NCBI GenBank assembly: GCA_907163375.1
Contig: CAJQUW010016158.1
Span: 186,001 to 250,000, forward strand
Source of the DNA: Prostheceraeus crozeri
Taxonomy: Eukaryota; Platyhelminthes; Polycladida; Euryleptidae
Length of the DNA: 64,000 nucleotides
Direction of reading: 5' to 3'
Shown piece after piece: positions 24,791 through 34,432 of this stretch. Within the stretch, counting starts at the first letter, position 1; the number at the start of each line of letters is the position of its first letter. The notes below the pieces were generated by a model. The model saw only the letters and a list, made by a program, of their open reading frames with translations. It was not told where the DNA came from and did no database searches. The position numbers and the translations under genes are program-made.

Positions 24791-25654
24791 TTCATTTTAA
24801 GCAATGCGTGGGATGATGTGATCTAGGACATCTTGATAAACAAGTGACTTAGTTTTTAACATCGAGGACTAGATAACTTTGAAAAATTAAACCTTCCTTT
24901 TCTACATCCGTGATCATGCTGTCCGTTGGCCAGCGAAATATATCGGGAAAACAATAAATTAATGACAACATTTTGGCCCTTTCTCTAAACATTTAAATTA
25001 AATATTCATGGGCTTTTTTGAAAACAGATTGAACTACGTTTGAGTCACTCGCCAACTCTAAATTTCCTGAATGCCCACCATAAGCTCTCTCGTGGCACCC
25101 CATCGAAACCCTTCTCCTTATCAGCGAATTCGAAGTAGATATCATTCCTCTTGCTGCAGTATTTTTTCATGCATTTGACGGACAATGAGTAAAGCATCGG
25201 TTGTGCCTTCAAGTAAAAAAAGCAAAATGCATAGGATCGAACGTAGCCTGATTCCTGATTAGAGTCACAGTAATTCGCTCATCAGGGACTTTCTGCACAG
25301 GATCAAGCATCTTCAGGCCTTGTTAGTTATCACACTTTAGTGCGTCATTCCTTTGAAGCAGTTAACCAGACAAGAGAGACACCATTCCTGTGGAGCTTCG
25401 AGTCTTGTAAGAAACAACAAAATGGCTGATGCTGCGGTGCATTTCGACACAGCTACACGGTGATTACGGATAAGATGATCCCACTAATGTAAGAGCGAGA
25501 AGGAACAAAATATCAGCAAGAGCATTCTATGAAGGCATCAAGCTTAATAGCGGTATCATATTCAACAACAGCATTTAATCCTAAGTCAAACTTAAGTCAG
25601 TTCCTGAAGCTCAGCTTCAGAGAACCACTTTCGAGCCACATGTTTCTCTTTCTT
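24791..25654. other. Intron sequence, nothing recognised
   Basis: No reading frame or repeat could be supported. It may include 5' parts of the following retroelement, too decayed to read. Confidence 0.4.
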
Positions 25655-26105
25655 TAGACTCAATGCGTCGATGGTTTCATCATCCAATTAATGCGCTGGC
25701 TCAAAAATCGTGGGACAAAGTTGTGATTGAGACTAAGTATAACACTCTTCTTTCAAACTTGGATCAGATATCAAAAGCCCGACTATTAGGTGCTTATCAT
25801 CACTGTATGCCAGCAGCTCGCTAAACACAATCCCTGCTCCCTCAATTGCAACCTGTCTTGCTAATGAAACATTCCGTGTAGGTGTTGCACTACGTATATG
25901 TGGAGAAGTTTGTCAACCTCATCGCTGCCGATGTGGACATATTGTGGACACACTTGGACATCACGCACTATCTTGGTCATTTGGTGCTGGCCGTCCTCCG
26001 CGACATGCAGCGATAATTAATGACATCATTCGCCGTGCTCTAAATGTAGCAGGTGTCCCAACCATCTTGGAACTTATTGGACTGGCCCGCGAAGATGGAA
26101 AGAGA
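25655..26105 (+). pseudogene. Retroelement RT-protein C-terminal domain, part 1
   Basis: The plus-strand frames give QKSWDKVVIETKYNTLL, RLLGAYHHCMPAAR, a frame change, then CRCGHIVDTLGHHALSW, GRPPRHAAIINDIIRRAL, AGVPTILELIGLAREDGKR. This is the zinc-binding and DGKRPDG-type C-terminal region of a class of invertebrate reverse-transcriptase proteins. It breaks at 26105, exactly where the hAT element begins, and resumes after the duplication at 51672. Stops and frameshifts upstream show it was already dead or is decaying. Confidence 0.75.
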
Positions 26106-26649
26106 CAGTGGCGGCTCGTGACATTTGGTCCAGGTGGGGCATAAGCATGAAAATTTTACATAATCAAAATCTAATCTGAAAGGATCTTATTTTGTAAATG
26201 AAAAGCAAAGAATATGTTAGCAACATGCTATACATGTGTAAGTCTATGTCACTGCATTTAGTTACACGGTTGAAGCAACATTTTGTCTATCATTCAGGCT
26301 TTGAATGAAGATTACAGATACCGAAGGGTATTGTATGCTGATTCATGGACTGATCGCTGGTGCTAACCTCACATCACCTCACTCAGTAAAAAGGGAATCG
26401 CAATGCATTGTCTTTGCATTGACGGTTAACCAATCAGAAGCGTTAGGGCTCCCTCTCGAGTGCCCATTCTGTGACGCATTCATCGCGTGTTAATTCTGTC
26501 CTCTGTCTATTCGCTCAGATCGTGAAATGAACCACTCTCACGTCATCTCAATCTCAATGCTTGGGCGCGCTCATCAGTCTTGAAAACGATTGATGGATTC
26601 TGCTAGCGTCACTGTCGCGCAAATGGAATACCGTATTTACTCGAATAAA

Positions 26650-27981
26650 CGCCCGGGCGTTTATTTAAATTTTTAGATTTTATGATGGGCGGTTATTTGA
26701 GGCTGGGCGTTTATTCGAGATGGGCGTTTATTTTGAAGAGATTAAATTGTGCGTAATATTTTTGGTTTGATATACATATTTGTATATTGTTCAGATTACA
26801 GTTTACTTAATTAGCGCATTTAAACTTTTTCTCTTATCTTTTTTTACTTTACTTTATACATACTTTATTTCATTACTTTATAATTTATCTTACTTCTTTT
26901 ACTTAATAGATAGAATCTATAGAAATTTTATTATATCTATTTCAGTTTGATAATCAACATACCGGTATATGAAAAGAACAAGCAGTTAGGCAAACGCACT
27001 ATCTATGTTTGGAATTTTTTGGCCAATTTTTACGAAATGTTATTTGGCATCTAATATCTTTTTTTCGTTGCAATTACTTTTTTGCCCAGCCCAGAAATGC
27101 CCAGTATTTACACAAAAATTATCAGTTATAGAACCAAAAACAACGCTTTTATTCACAGAAGTACAATTTCATTGTTCAGTTTGATTCATCAGAATCACAC
27201 CAAGAGGAATCGAACTCCTCCTCTGCCTCACAACTGTCTGAAGCATCATTGTCAATAGTGTCACAACACTCGAATTCATCATCACTGAGATCAACACTCA
27301 CTGGTATCCCTTTAGCGCCCGGGCGTTTATTTAAATTTTTAGATTTTATGATGGGCGGTTATTTGAGGCTGGGCGTTTATTCGAGATGGGCGTTTATTTT
27401 GAAGAGATTAAATTGTGCGTAATATTTTTGGTTTGATATACATATTTGTATATTGTTCAGATTACAGTTTACTTAATTAGCGCATTTAAACTTTTTCTCT
27501 TATCTTTTTTTACTTTACTTTATACATACTTTATTTCATTACTTTATAATTTATCTTACTTCTTTTACTTAATAGATAGAATCTATAGAAATTTTATTAT
27601 ATCTATTTCAGTTTGATAATCAACATACCGGTATATGAAAAGAACAAGCAGTTAGGCAAACGCACTATCTATGTTTGGAATTTTTTGGCCAATTTTTACG
27701 AAATGTTATTTGGCATCTAATATCTTTTTTCGTTGCAATTACTTTTTTGCCCAGCCCAGAAATGCCCAGTATTTACACAAAAATTATCAGTTATAGAACC
27801 AAAAACAACGCTTTTATTCACAGAAGTACAATTTCATTGTTCAGTTTGATTCATCAGAATCACACCAAGAGGAATCGAACTCCTCCTCTGCCTCACAACT
27901 GTCTGAAGCATCATTGTCAATAGTGTCACAACACTCGAATTCATCATCACTGAGATCAACACTCACTGGTATCCCTTTAGC
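26650..27981 (+). repeat. Tandem 666-bp duplication at the pogo 3' end
   Basis: 26650-27315 and 27316-27981 are near-identical direct copies. The junction is tttagcg/cccgggcg. The first copy adjoins the terminal repeat. The second continues into the transposase C-terminal coding region. Few differences (for example one T fewer in a T-run in copy 2) show the duplication is recent. Confidence 0.9.
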
Positions 27982-28354
27982 GCGTTCCTCCTTCAAAAGC
28001 TGCAGCCCGAAATTATTCTCATTGGTCTTGAAGCAATGTATGAGGTCATCTTCTGACCCGTCGAGATTTGTTGTAATAGCACAGTGCTTCATTGAGTGAC
28101 AAATCTGCTCGGTTGGAATGTTCTTCCAGCTTTCATGGATCCATTCAACAATTTTTACAAAAGAAGGGGGCCTCATATTTCCATTCTTTGAATAGGTATG
28201 TTCTCCTGATGTAAGCCATTCAGTGTAAAATTTCTTTATACTAGTTTTCAGAGATTTATTCCATGAAATGTCGGGAGCTTGTATCAGAGAAGTACAGCCA
28301 GCAGGAACGATTGCGCAATCCAAGCGAAAATTTCGCATCGTCGCTTTTGTTTCA
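27841..28354 (-). pseudogene. pogo-type transposase, C-terminal piece
   Basis: Reading from the Polinton target site down the minus strand, the frame gives VPAGCTSLIQAPDISWNKSLK, which holds the third catalytic aspartate of the pogo DDD triad in its usual L-Q-x-x-D-x-x-x-N-K setting. A helical region (FVKIVEWIHESWKNIP) and a strongly acidic tail rich in Asp, Glu and Ser follow, ending DSDESN. The piece is cut from its N-terminal part by the Polinton. Its last codons are also present in the 26650-27315 duplicate. Confidence 0.85.
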
Positions 28355-28360
28355 GACGAC

Positions 28361-30197
28361 AGTAGTAAGGAAGTGACAAACACCAGATAGCGCAAGATGG
28401 CCGCCATCGCTGAGCCCCCCTCCCCCTCCCCCTCCCCTCCCCCCCTCTGGAACGGCAGAGTGTCGTGGTGCTTCGGGTCTGAGTGTCGTGGTGGACTTGG
28501 GCGACCGCCAGGATTAGTCTTGAGGCTATAGTGTGTGATGTTTTTCGTGCTGAATGTTGGGTTGTAAAATGGGTTGTTTCGAGTGGAAGGAGTGGTCGGA
28601 TGAGGTAGGGTGAGTTTCAAGGCAATCGGTGAGAAAAAATTTTCAACATTTTTCGAAAAAACGACAGAGTTAGAATTTGGGACGTTTTGGTGTGTAGCGC
28701 CCAAACGAACCATCGGATGAGAAAACGGAGGCCAGATTCGGATTCAGCGTGAAATTCTGCATCGGTAGGGTGAGTTTCAAGTCAATCGGAGAGAAAAATT
28801 TTTCGCTCACTGACTCCCCCCCCCTGGACAGCTTCCTTCGATTTTGGCTTCCAGTGGACGGATTTTGTCGTGCCATAGCTCGTTTGAAAGCTAAGAGTGA
28901 GACAAATTCACTGAAAGAATCGGCTTGTTCCTATCTGTCTTCGTTTAGATGTGAGACGCCATTTAAGATTTTGAGACATTGGCGAAAAACGACAGAGTTA
29001 GAATTTGGGACGTTTTGGGCTGTAGCTTCAAAACGAAGCATCGGATTGGAAAACGGATTTCAGATTTGGAATCAGCGTGAAATTCTTTATCTGTATGGTG
29101 AGTTTCAAGGCAATCGGCGAGAAAAAATTTTCAACATTTTTCGAAAAAATGACAGAGTTAGAATTTTTGCGATGGCTGCCTACTGTACAGCCAAAACGAA
29201 GCATCGGATGGGAAAACGGAGGCCAGATTCGGATTCAGCGTCAAATTCTACATGGAAATGGCATATTTCCAGCTCAATCGGAGAGAAAAAATTTTCGCTG
29301 CCTCCCCCCCCCTCTGGACAGCTTGCTTCGATTTTGGCTTCCAGTGGACGGATTATGTCGTGCGATAGCTCGTTTGAAAGCTAAGAGTGAGACAAATTCA
29401 GTGAAAGAATCGGCTTGTTCCTATCTGTCTTCGTTCAAAAGTTAGAGCGGTTACAAGATTTTAGGTCGGAGCTCGCTTACCTGAAAAAATCCTAAGTGTC
29501 AGAGTGACTTTGTATGGGTAAAATTTTGAAAATTTTCCAAAGTGTGGAATTTCGACCTGGGACCGTCACCAAAACATTTTTCATCAAATTCTGAAATTTC
29601 ACTGACCTCCCCCCCCTCTGGACAGCTTGCTTCGATTTTGGCTTCCAGTGGATGGATTTTGTCGTGCGATAGCTCGTTTGAAAGCTAAGAGTGAGACAAA
29701 TTCAGTGAAAGAATCGGCTTGTTCCTATCTGTCTTCGTTTAGATGTGAGACGCCATTTAAGATTTTGGGACATTGGCGAAAAACGACAGAGTTAGAATTT
29801 GGGACGTTTTGGTGTGTAGCGCCCAAACGAACCATCGGATGAGAAAACGGAGGCCAGATTCGGATTCAGCGTGAAATTCTGCATCGGTAGGGTGAGTTTC
29901 AAGTCAATCGGAGAGAAAAATTTTTCGCTGACCTCCCCCCCCCCTCTGTACAGCTTGCTTCGATTTTGGCTTCCAGTGGACGGATTTTGTCGTGCGATAG
30001 CTCGTTTGAAAGCTAAGAGTGAGACAAATTCAGTGAAAGAATCGGCTTGTTCCTATCTGTCTTCGTTTAGATGTGAGACGCCATTTAAGATTTTGGGACA
30101 TTGGCGAAAAACGACAGAGTTAGAATTTGGGACGTTTTGGACTCTAGCTTCAAAACGAAGGCTCGGATGGGTAAACGGAGGCCAGATTTAGAATCAG
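28361..30197. repeat. Polinton left terminal inverted repeat with subterminal array
   Basis: The outer part matches the right end exactly in order. Inside lie four copies of a block starting ttcgattttggcttccagtg (about 28837, 29326, 29630, 29958), each preceded by a C8-C10 tract and ctctggacagctt. Between them are repeated cgacagagttagaatttgggacg and aggccagattcggattcagcg segments. Long open frames here (for example 28749-29384, 29871-30191) repeat the same peptide and are by-products of the repeat, not genes. Confidence 0.9.
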
Positions 30198-30361
30198 CTT
30201 GATGTTATTGTCCAATGAGGATCATCATCCAATGAGAATCAAGCATTTCTGTATAAATAGCGAGCCTTCCACAGTGAGAATCATTCCATCGTTGAATCAT
30301 ACGAGTGACGGACGCACATTTTCTCTCTCTCTCTAGTTCCCTGTTCTATTATCCAACTAAA
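30198..30361 (+). promoter_or_regulatory. Left early promoter (CCAAT, TATA, shared 24-bp block)
   Basis: Two CCAAT boxes (gtccaatgagg, catccaatgag near 30212-30230), a TATA box gtataaatag (30251-30260) and the block gaatcatacgagtgacggacgcac (30294-30317) precede the ATG at 30362 by 45 bp. A pyrimidine-rich tract tctctctctctc follows the block. The same order and block recur on the minus strand before PolB at 46475-46640. The block could be an initiator or downstream core element; that is inference. Confidence 0.75.
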
Positions 30362-31118
30362 ATGGTAAGTCGCTATTGAACGTAAACTTAATACAATCTT
30401 TTTTCATTTTCAGGCATCTACTCCATCTGCTGCACTAGTAGGACAAAATGGCGGTCAAACGATACAAGGTTCGCTACGATCAGATCATCTACAACTGAGG
30501 CCAGTGGAAGAAACATCCAAGGTACATAATCCTACACCGCTACAGCGTAAATTTAAACAAGCCTTGCGTTATGACGATCATAGCGTAGTACTCCAAACGG
30601 GAATGCTCCCTTCCACGGATGTCAAGATAATGCACAATCAGTATGGGGACTACATACTGATCCCCGTGAGTCCGTACATTCGCCACCAACTTGATATTAT
30701 TGAGGAGTACGTGACATTAAATATGGACATTCCTACTCCTCTTGCTCAAGAGTGGAAGGCGAGAGATGACAAGGATACTCCCTATAGAAAGATTTGGGAT
30801 GGTAATCACATTTGCCTACCGGTATCACATTGGTGTACTTACTATAAGAAGGATGGAGATCAGTCAATACCCATCACATGCGACGAGCTCGGAGAAGGTA
30901 CTTGGGATATCCTTTTCAAAGTGAATGGGCTATATTATGGTCGACACAAAGATAATAAAATAGCCTCTCTCTCCATGCATATGGAATCCATCCTATATAT
31001 TCCGAAACCACCCAACGTGGACGACATAATTGATCAAATCCTTAACAGCAGTGGTACGAAGCGCAAGTCGGAGAAGAATGCTACATCAAAACGCAAATCA
31101 AAGAAGGAGAATTACTAG
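30362..31118 (+). CDS. Polinton early protein, possibly ssDNA-binding, with ATG micro-exon
   Basis: The first exon is only the ATG (30362-30364) followed by gtaagt. The second starts after ttttcag at 30414 (ASTPSAALV...), giving 235 residues. There are no database-grade motifs. The body is a mixed alpha/beta domain (LPSTDVKIMHNQYGDYILIP, GTWDILFKVNGLYYGRHK). The lysine-rich tail KRKSEKNATSKRKSKK looks like a nuclear localisation or nucleic-acid-binding tail. The strand pattern ending in SLSMHMESILYIPKP recalls OB-fold single-stranded DNA-binding proteins, but this is a guess from pattern and position next to the early promoter. It is the first gene of the rightward early unit. Confidence 0.7.
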
Positions 31119-31152
31119 TCCTTTCCTAACTCTACCCTATGACAATTCGCTT

Positions 31153-31278
31153 ATGTGCTTTGAGTGTCGTAGACGTGGTCTTATTAGATACATTTTACTT
31201 CTTCGTTGCCATCATATCATTTGTGTATTTTGTCGTGAAAAGCATCGATGTAATTCTTCATTTTGTAATATGTTATAG
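31153..31278 (+). CDS. Small RING-type zinc-binding protein (41 aa)
   Basis: A tiny frame with the spacing C-x2-C-x(n)-C-x-H-x2-C-x2-C-x(n)-C-x(n)-C (CFEC, RCHHIICVFC, HRC, FC), a minimal C3HC4 RING layout. The frame is open upstream to an ATG at 31078, overlapping the preceding gene by 41 bp; either start is possible. RING proteins act as ubiquitin ligases; no substrate can be suggested. A second, larger RING protein is encoded at 32362-32685. Confidence 0.55.
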   Translation: MCFECRRRGLIRYILLLRCHHIICVFCREKHRCNSSFCNML

Positions 31279-31312
31279 AACGTTTCCTTAGATGTGTAAA
31301 TTTCCGTTTTAG

Positions 31313-31861
31313 GCTTCTATCATCATTTTTATGGATTGTGAGGGTGAACCTGTACAGGAGCTCAGTGCTATTGCTATGAACAATTGGACATATCAGATTG
31401 TTAGTGTCTATCATCATCATGCCAACTGCGATCCCAATGTTGATCAATGGGCGAGAAAACACATTCATGGACTTAATCTGAAATATTTGCAAGACTATGG
31501 CTTTTCTTGTGAAAGTGCTCTTCTTATTGACTTTAAACGATGGTTAGCTGCTTTCAATGTTATACGCATCTTTTGTAATAATCCTGGTAAGGAGAGGAAA
31601 GTATTTCCCAATCTAATCATTGATGATATTTTGCTCCCACCTTGGGATAGTAGAGTGAATCAACATTATCATGAAGTTACGAAACGTTTTAAGGATTTGT
31701 GTGTTCCTATTTTGTCTGTTCGTTGTAGTAGCTACGTTCATAACCAATGCTTCTTTCCTCCTTACCTCAACACTGCCAAAGTCCTGTATGGTTATCATTG
31801 CTCGCTGTATGATAGTTATCAGCTGTATCTATTTTATCTCTTTCAAACCATTGATTTATAA
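31313..31861 (+). CDS. DnaQ-like DEDDh 3'-5' exonuclease
   Basis: From the splice acceptor tttccgttttag the frame reads ASIIIF then MDCEGEPVQELS. This is the first strand and D-x-E motif of DEDD exonucleases. HIHGLNL follows, as in many family members, then FCNN/ERK as a possible second acidic motif, and finally YHCSLYDSY, the H-x4-D box that defines the DEDDh group. Counting from the in-frame ATG at 31331: Asp2, Glu4, His156, Asp161. Starting at 31331 would remove the hydrophobic strand before the motif, so in-frame splicing of the 30362 ATG micro-exon to 31313 is the better model. An AATAAA lies at 31884. It could proofread or trim DNA ends for the element's polymerase; the role is inference. 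Confidence 0.7.
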   Translation, partial: ASIIIFMDCEGEPVQELSAIAMNNWTYQIVSVYHHHANCDPNVDQWARKHIHGLNLKYLQDYGFSCESALLIDFKRWLAAFNVIRIFCNNPGKERKVFPNLIIDDILLPPWDSRVNQHYHEVTKRFKDLCVPILSVRCSSYVHNQCFFPPYLNTAKVLYGYHCSLYDSYQLYLFYLFQTIDL

Positions 31862-31948
31862 TGCATGCTTGTTACCGTTATTCAATAAATGTTACTATGA
31901 GAAGAGTTGTTGTTTTCATGCAATGGATGGGTTAGTTAAAGGGCGATC

Positions 31949-32359
31949 ATGTCTTTCTCAAACGACTGCGGAACATTACGTTTTCATAGGCAAAGTTTAA
32001 AAGGAGCTGTTCAAGATTATGTGATAAATTTTCATAAAGATGAGACCGACATCGAAGCAGTGGTCGATGATGCTAGCACTCTATTTCTAGAGTTAATGAA
32101 TACATTCTCTGATAGCATTGTCATGGCGCGATTAGTTGCGAAAATTAAGTTTAGTCATTTTGGAAAGGAAGAGGTGGAAAGTCGCTCTTTCCATTTTGCT
32201 TCTTATTCAATGGAAGTGGTAGATCACCCCGAAGAATTTTTTAAAAGACATATGATAAAAATTGCTGAACGTCTTAACGCATTTAACCATCATGGTAGCA
32301 GTCTAGTGATTGAAGCGATTTCAGATATTCACATTCAACTTTCCATAAAGAAAAATTGA
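31949..32359 (+). CDS. Stand-alone PolB N-terminal-domain paralogue
   Basis: A 136-residue protein whose second half aligns by eye with the region after the zinc fingers of the element's own PolB. Compare FHFASYSMEVVDHPEEFFKR, IAERLNAFNHHGSSLVIEAI here with FHIPSSPATEVVDYESWIN, LNIDKFNERDSGLIFDGI in PolB. It lacks zinc fingers and all catalytic motifs. It may bind the same partner or DNA site as the polymerase N-terminus, or act as an assembly factor. It begins with a normal ATG 63 bp after the previous poly(A) signal and ends 2 bp before the next gene's ATG. Confidence 0.65.
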   Translation: MSFSNDCGTLRFHRQSLKGAVQDYVINFHKDETDIEAVVDDASTLFLELMNTFSDSIVMARLVAKIKFSHFGKEEVESRSFHFASYSMEVVDHPEEFFKRHMIKIAERLNAFNHHGSSLVIEAISDIHIQLSIKKN

Positions 32360-32361
32360 AA

Positions 32362-32685
32362 ATGCAGTGGTACTTGATTGTAGCACAACTGGTTTTCGAG
32401 CTATGTCTGCTCACTCTCGAAGTATATTCCTTCTGTACATGCGTCTATTATTTAGAAAAGGCTAGCAAATTCATATCTTCAAAAAGACTTGCTATAGACA
32501 TCAGTAACGGTGAAACTATGTGTTGCGATGTATGTAAGCGAAAGGATGGAAATGAAAAGCGCATCTTCAAGAGATGTAAGCATGCTTTTTGTCAACGCTG
32601 TTTCATACGTAATTGCATTCAACTTTGCCAATGTAACCACTGTGACATTGCTCATTTCGAGTGTCACTTATGTTGCAATAGTTAG
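32362..32685 (+). CDS. Membrane-anchored RING-type protein
   Basis: 107 residues. The N-terminal 30 or so are a hydrophobic helix (WYLIVAQLVFELCLLTLEVY) suited to membrane anchoring. The C-terminal half is cysteine-rich in RING order: CCDVC, then RCKHAFCQRC, CIQLCQC and CNHC, HLCC. The C-x-H-x2-C-x2-C core is clear. Membrane RING proteins in other viruses commonly ubiquitinate host membrane proteins, but nothing here shows the target. Preceded by the PolB-N paralogue with 2 bp spacing, suggesting co-transcription. Confidence 0.6.
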   Translation: MQWYLIVAQLVFELCLLTLEVYSFCTCVYYLEKASKFISSKRLAIDISNGETMCCDVCKRKDGNEKRIFKRCKHAFCQRCFIRNCIQLCQCNHCDIAHFECHLCCNS

Positions 32686-32690
32686 TACCT

Positions 32691-32697
32691 ATGCAAA
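32691..32697 (+). promoter_or_regulatory. ATGCAAA putative late promoter motif
   Basis: The motif sits 46 bp before the ATG of the basic protein at 32737, in context cctATGCAAAtgtgg. It is one of six copies found 23-46 bp before Polinton genes. Copies tend to be followed by (T/G)GTTG or similar. It overlaps the octamer recognised by POU factors, but a viral-style core promoter is equally possible. Confidence 0.5.
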
Positions 32698-32736
32698 TGT
32701 GGTAAAGATAGGTTTTAGCAAAGACTAACACGGAAA

Positions 32737-33093
32737 ATGGCGAAACGTAAAATGACGAAACGTAAAAGTCAAAAGTTTTCTTCAGCCATTCAAGCTCTCC
32801 GACGAATGAAAGCAAATCAGCGATACAATGCTATACGACATGCTAACGATAAATTCATTTGTGAAATTATTTCTCATGTGAGGAAGTTGAGGACGAAGAA
32901 ATTAGCGCCAAAACAACGAAAGTTACTTAAGCGATATGCTACGAAATTGCGTTTCATCTCCAATCCTAAAGTCGCCCTTCAAAGAAAGAGGAAAACTCTA
33001 ACACAAAAGGGCGGTTTCCTTTCAGCAATACTTCCAATGATAGCTCCTGCCGTGGGCAACCTATTGGGAAATATCTTTGGCTCTAAGCGTTAA
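32737..33093 (+). CDS. Small basic Polinton protein with hydrophobic C-terminus
   Basis: 118 residues, very rich in Lys and Arg (MAKRKMTKRKSQK, RKLRTKKLAPKQRKLLKRY). A helical middle is followed by a glycine-flanked hydrophobic segment GGFLSAILPMIAPAVGNLLG near the end. Proteins of this build, a basic helical body plus amphipathic or hydrophobic tail, recur next to the ATPase gene in Mavericks and may be condensing or membrane-active virion components. Function is unproven. Confidence 0.65.
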   Translation: MAKRKMTKRKSQKFSSAIQALRRMKANQRYNAIRHANDKFICEIISHVRKLRTKKLAPKQRKLLKRYATKLRFISNPKVALQRKRKTLTQKGGFLSAILPMIAPAVGNLLGNIFGSKR

Positions 33094-33095
33094 TT

Positions 33096-33102
33096 ATGCA
33101 AA
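33096..33102 (+). promoter_or_regulatory. ATGCAAA motif before the ATPase gene
   Basis: Context aattATGCAAAtgttgag, 29 bp before the ATG at 33125 and directly after the stop of the basic protein. Confidence 0.5.
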
Positions 33103-33124
33103 TGTTGAGTCTCAAAGTAATAAA

Positions 33125-33742
33125 ATGGATTTCAGACTTCAATGTGATAAAGTTCTGACTGTATCAGGTCCATCTCATGCAGGTAAAACTGTTTTCACGC
33201 TGAATTTATTGGATAAAAGAAGGGAGTTGTTTAAGGAAGCTATCAATCGAGTGATTTGGTGCTATGGTATTTATCAACCGTCGCTGTTTCAGGAATTGCA
33301 AAGTCGCAACTTTATTAGACATGAAGGAATTATTCCAGTGGATAAACTTCAGTCTAATGATGTTGTTGTATTGGATGATTTATTAAAAGAAAGTAAGAAT
33401 TCAAAAGATGTTACAGATATGTTCACTCGCGCAGCACACCATAAAAGGTGTTTTATCATCTATATTACACAAAATTTGTTTCCTGATGGAAAAGAAGCTC
33501 GTACACGAAACCTGAATACACACTATTATGCTATTTTCAAGAATCCGCGAGATAAAAGTCAATTTGAAATTTTAGCGCGACAAGTTGCACCCAGAGGATC
33601 AAAAGCCTTAATTGAAATTTTTCAAGCAGCTACTGAAAAACCATACGGTTACTTATTCATTGACTTTACGCAAGAGTGTCCGGAAGAATTTAGATTTCGA
33701 AGTGATATTTTGAAAACTCCCATGATTATCTACAAACTATGA
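33125..33742 (+). CDS. Genome-packaging ATPase (FtsK/HerA, A32-like)
   Basis: 205 residues. The Walker A motif GPSHAGKT falls about 15 residues from the start and the Walker B motif VVVLDDLL is near residue 80. A sensor-like IIYITQNLF lies after Walker B, where the family usually has a polar residue following a beta strand. Compact single-domain ATPases of this size drive DNA packaging in Polintons, adenovirus-like and related elements. Start chosen at the first ATG; the frame is open 16 codons upstream but without ATG. The stop overlaps the next gene's ATG (ATGA). Confidence 0.92.
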   Translation: MDFRLQCDKVLTVSGPSHAGKTVFTLNLLDKRRELFKEAINRVIWCYGIYQPSLFQELQSRNFIRHEGIIPVDKLQSNDVVVLDDLLKESKNSKDVTDMFTRAAHHKRCFIIYITQNLFPDGKEARTRNLNTHYYAIFKNPRDKSQFEILARQVAPRGSKALIEIFQAATEKPYGYLFIDFTQECPEEFRFRSDILKTPMIIYKL

Positions 33743-34431
33743 GTTCTTATTCTCGCATGATTGTTATTCCTCAGGATGAATATGTACAAATGACTGCCAT
33801 GCAGCAAGTAAAGCAACCTCTTGCAAATCAAATGTATAGGAAAGAAATAGATTATCAGCAAAATGTTCACATCAAAGATCCACATCGTGCTGTATTATTA
33901 CAATCGGAAACTGTTGAGCAATTGAAAAACTTGAAGAATAAGATGCGTGACTCTGTATCGACTGCTACACCTTTAGCATCTCGCGCACATGCCATATCTC
34001 TTTTCAACAGTATTGAACCCCATCTCAATGTAAATGATAGAGGAGAAATCATTACAGATAAAAATAAAGTGATTGATGCTTCACGTTATGAAGACTTGAT
34101 TCAGTATGCAACACGTAGAAAGCGCCGTCAGGGCTATGTTCCACCTGGTTGGTCATACTTTCTTAAACTATTGAAAAAGCATAATGTGCCAAAATTTGCT
34201 TTAAATAATGAGACATTGAAAGAACTTGATTCAACAGTGGCTACTACTCCAATGCTTCAGGCGATGAAAATGCCAACAAATTGGTTTAAGACGTCACCTG
34301 CTACATCCCCTCCCACACTCACTAAGCAAACAAGAGGAAGAACTCGACGTAGATCTACATCGCCACTAAAACTGGTAAAAGGAAAACGTAAAACAGCTCC
34401 TCCTAGGAAATACATGTTCTCAGACTATTAA
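33739..34431 (+). CDS. Polinton conserved protein of unknown function (PY-like)
   Basis: 230 residues beginning MSSYSRMIVIPQDEYVQM, with a conserved-looking VIPQDEY motif, a coiled-coil-prone middle (SETVEQLKNLKNKMRD), a GWSYFLKLLKKHNVP segment, and a very basic Ser/Thr-Pro-rich tail (TRGRTRRRSTSPLK). Proteins with the same I-P-x-x-E-Y start follow the ATPase in many Mavericks. Translation is coupled to the ATPase stop. Likely a structural or DNA-associated protein; I cannot go further. Confidence 0.7.
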   Translation: MSSYSRMIVIPQDEYVQMTAMQQVKQPLANQMYRKEIDYQQNVHIKDPHRAVLLQSETVEQLKNLKNKMRDSVSTATPLASRAHAISLFNSIEPHLNVNDRGEIITDKNKVIDASRYEDLIQYATRRKRRQGYVPPGWSYFLKLLKKHNVPKFALNNETLKELDSTVATTPMLQAMKMPTNWFKTSPATSPPTLTKQTRGRTRRRSTSPLKLVKGKRKTAPPRKYMFSDY

Positions 34432-34432
34432 T

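Noticed and set aside
28749-30191. Several long plus-strand frames repeating the peptide LPVDGFCRAIARLKAKSETNS
   Set aside because: They lie in the subterminal repeats of the Polinton and recur in both ends. They reflect the repeat unit, with no initiation context or motif.
31671-32000. 109-codon frame with a hydrophobic N-terminus
   Set aside because: It overlaps the exonuclease gene in another register and runs into the following non-coding stretch. A membrane-like composition is common in shadow frames of AT-rich genes.
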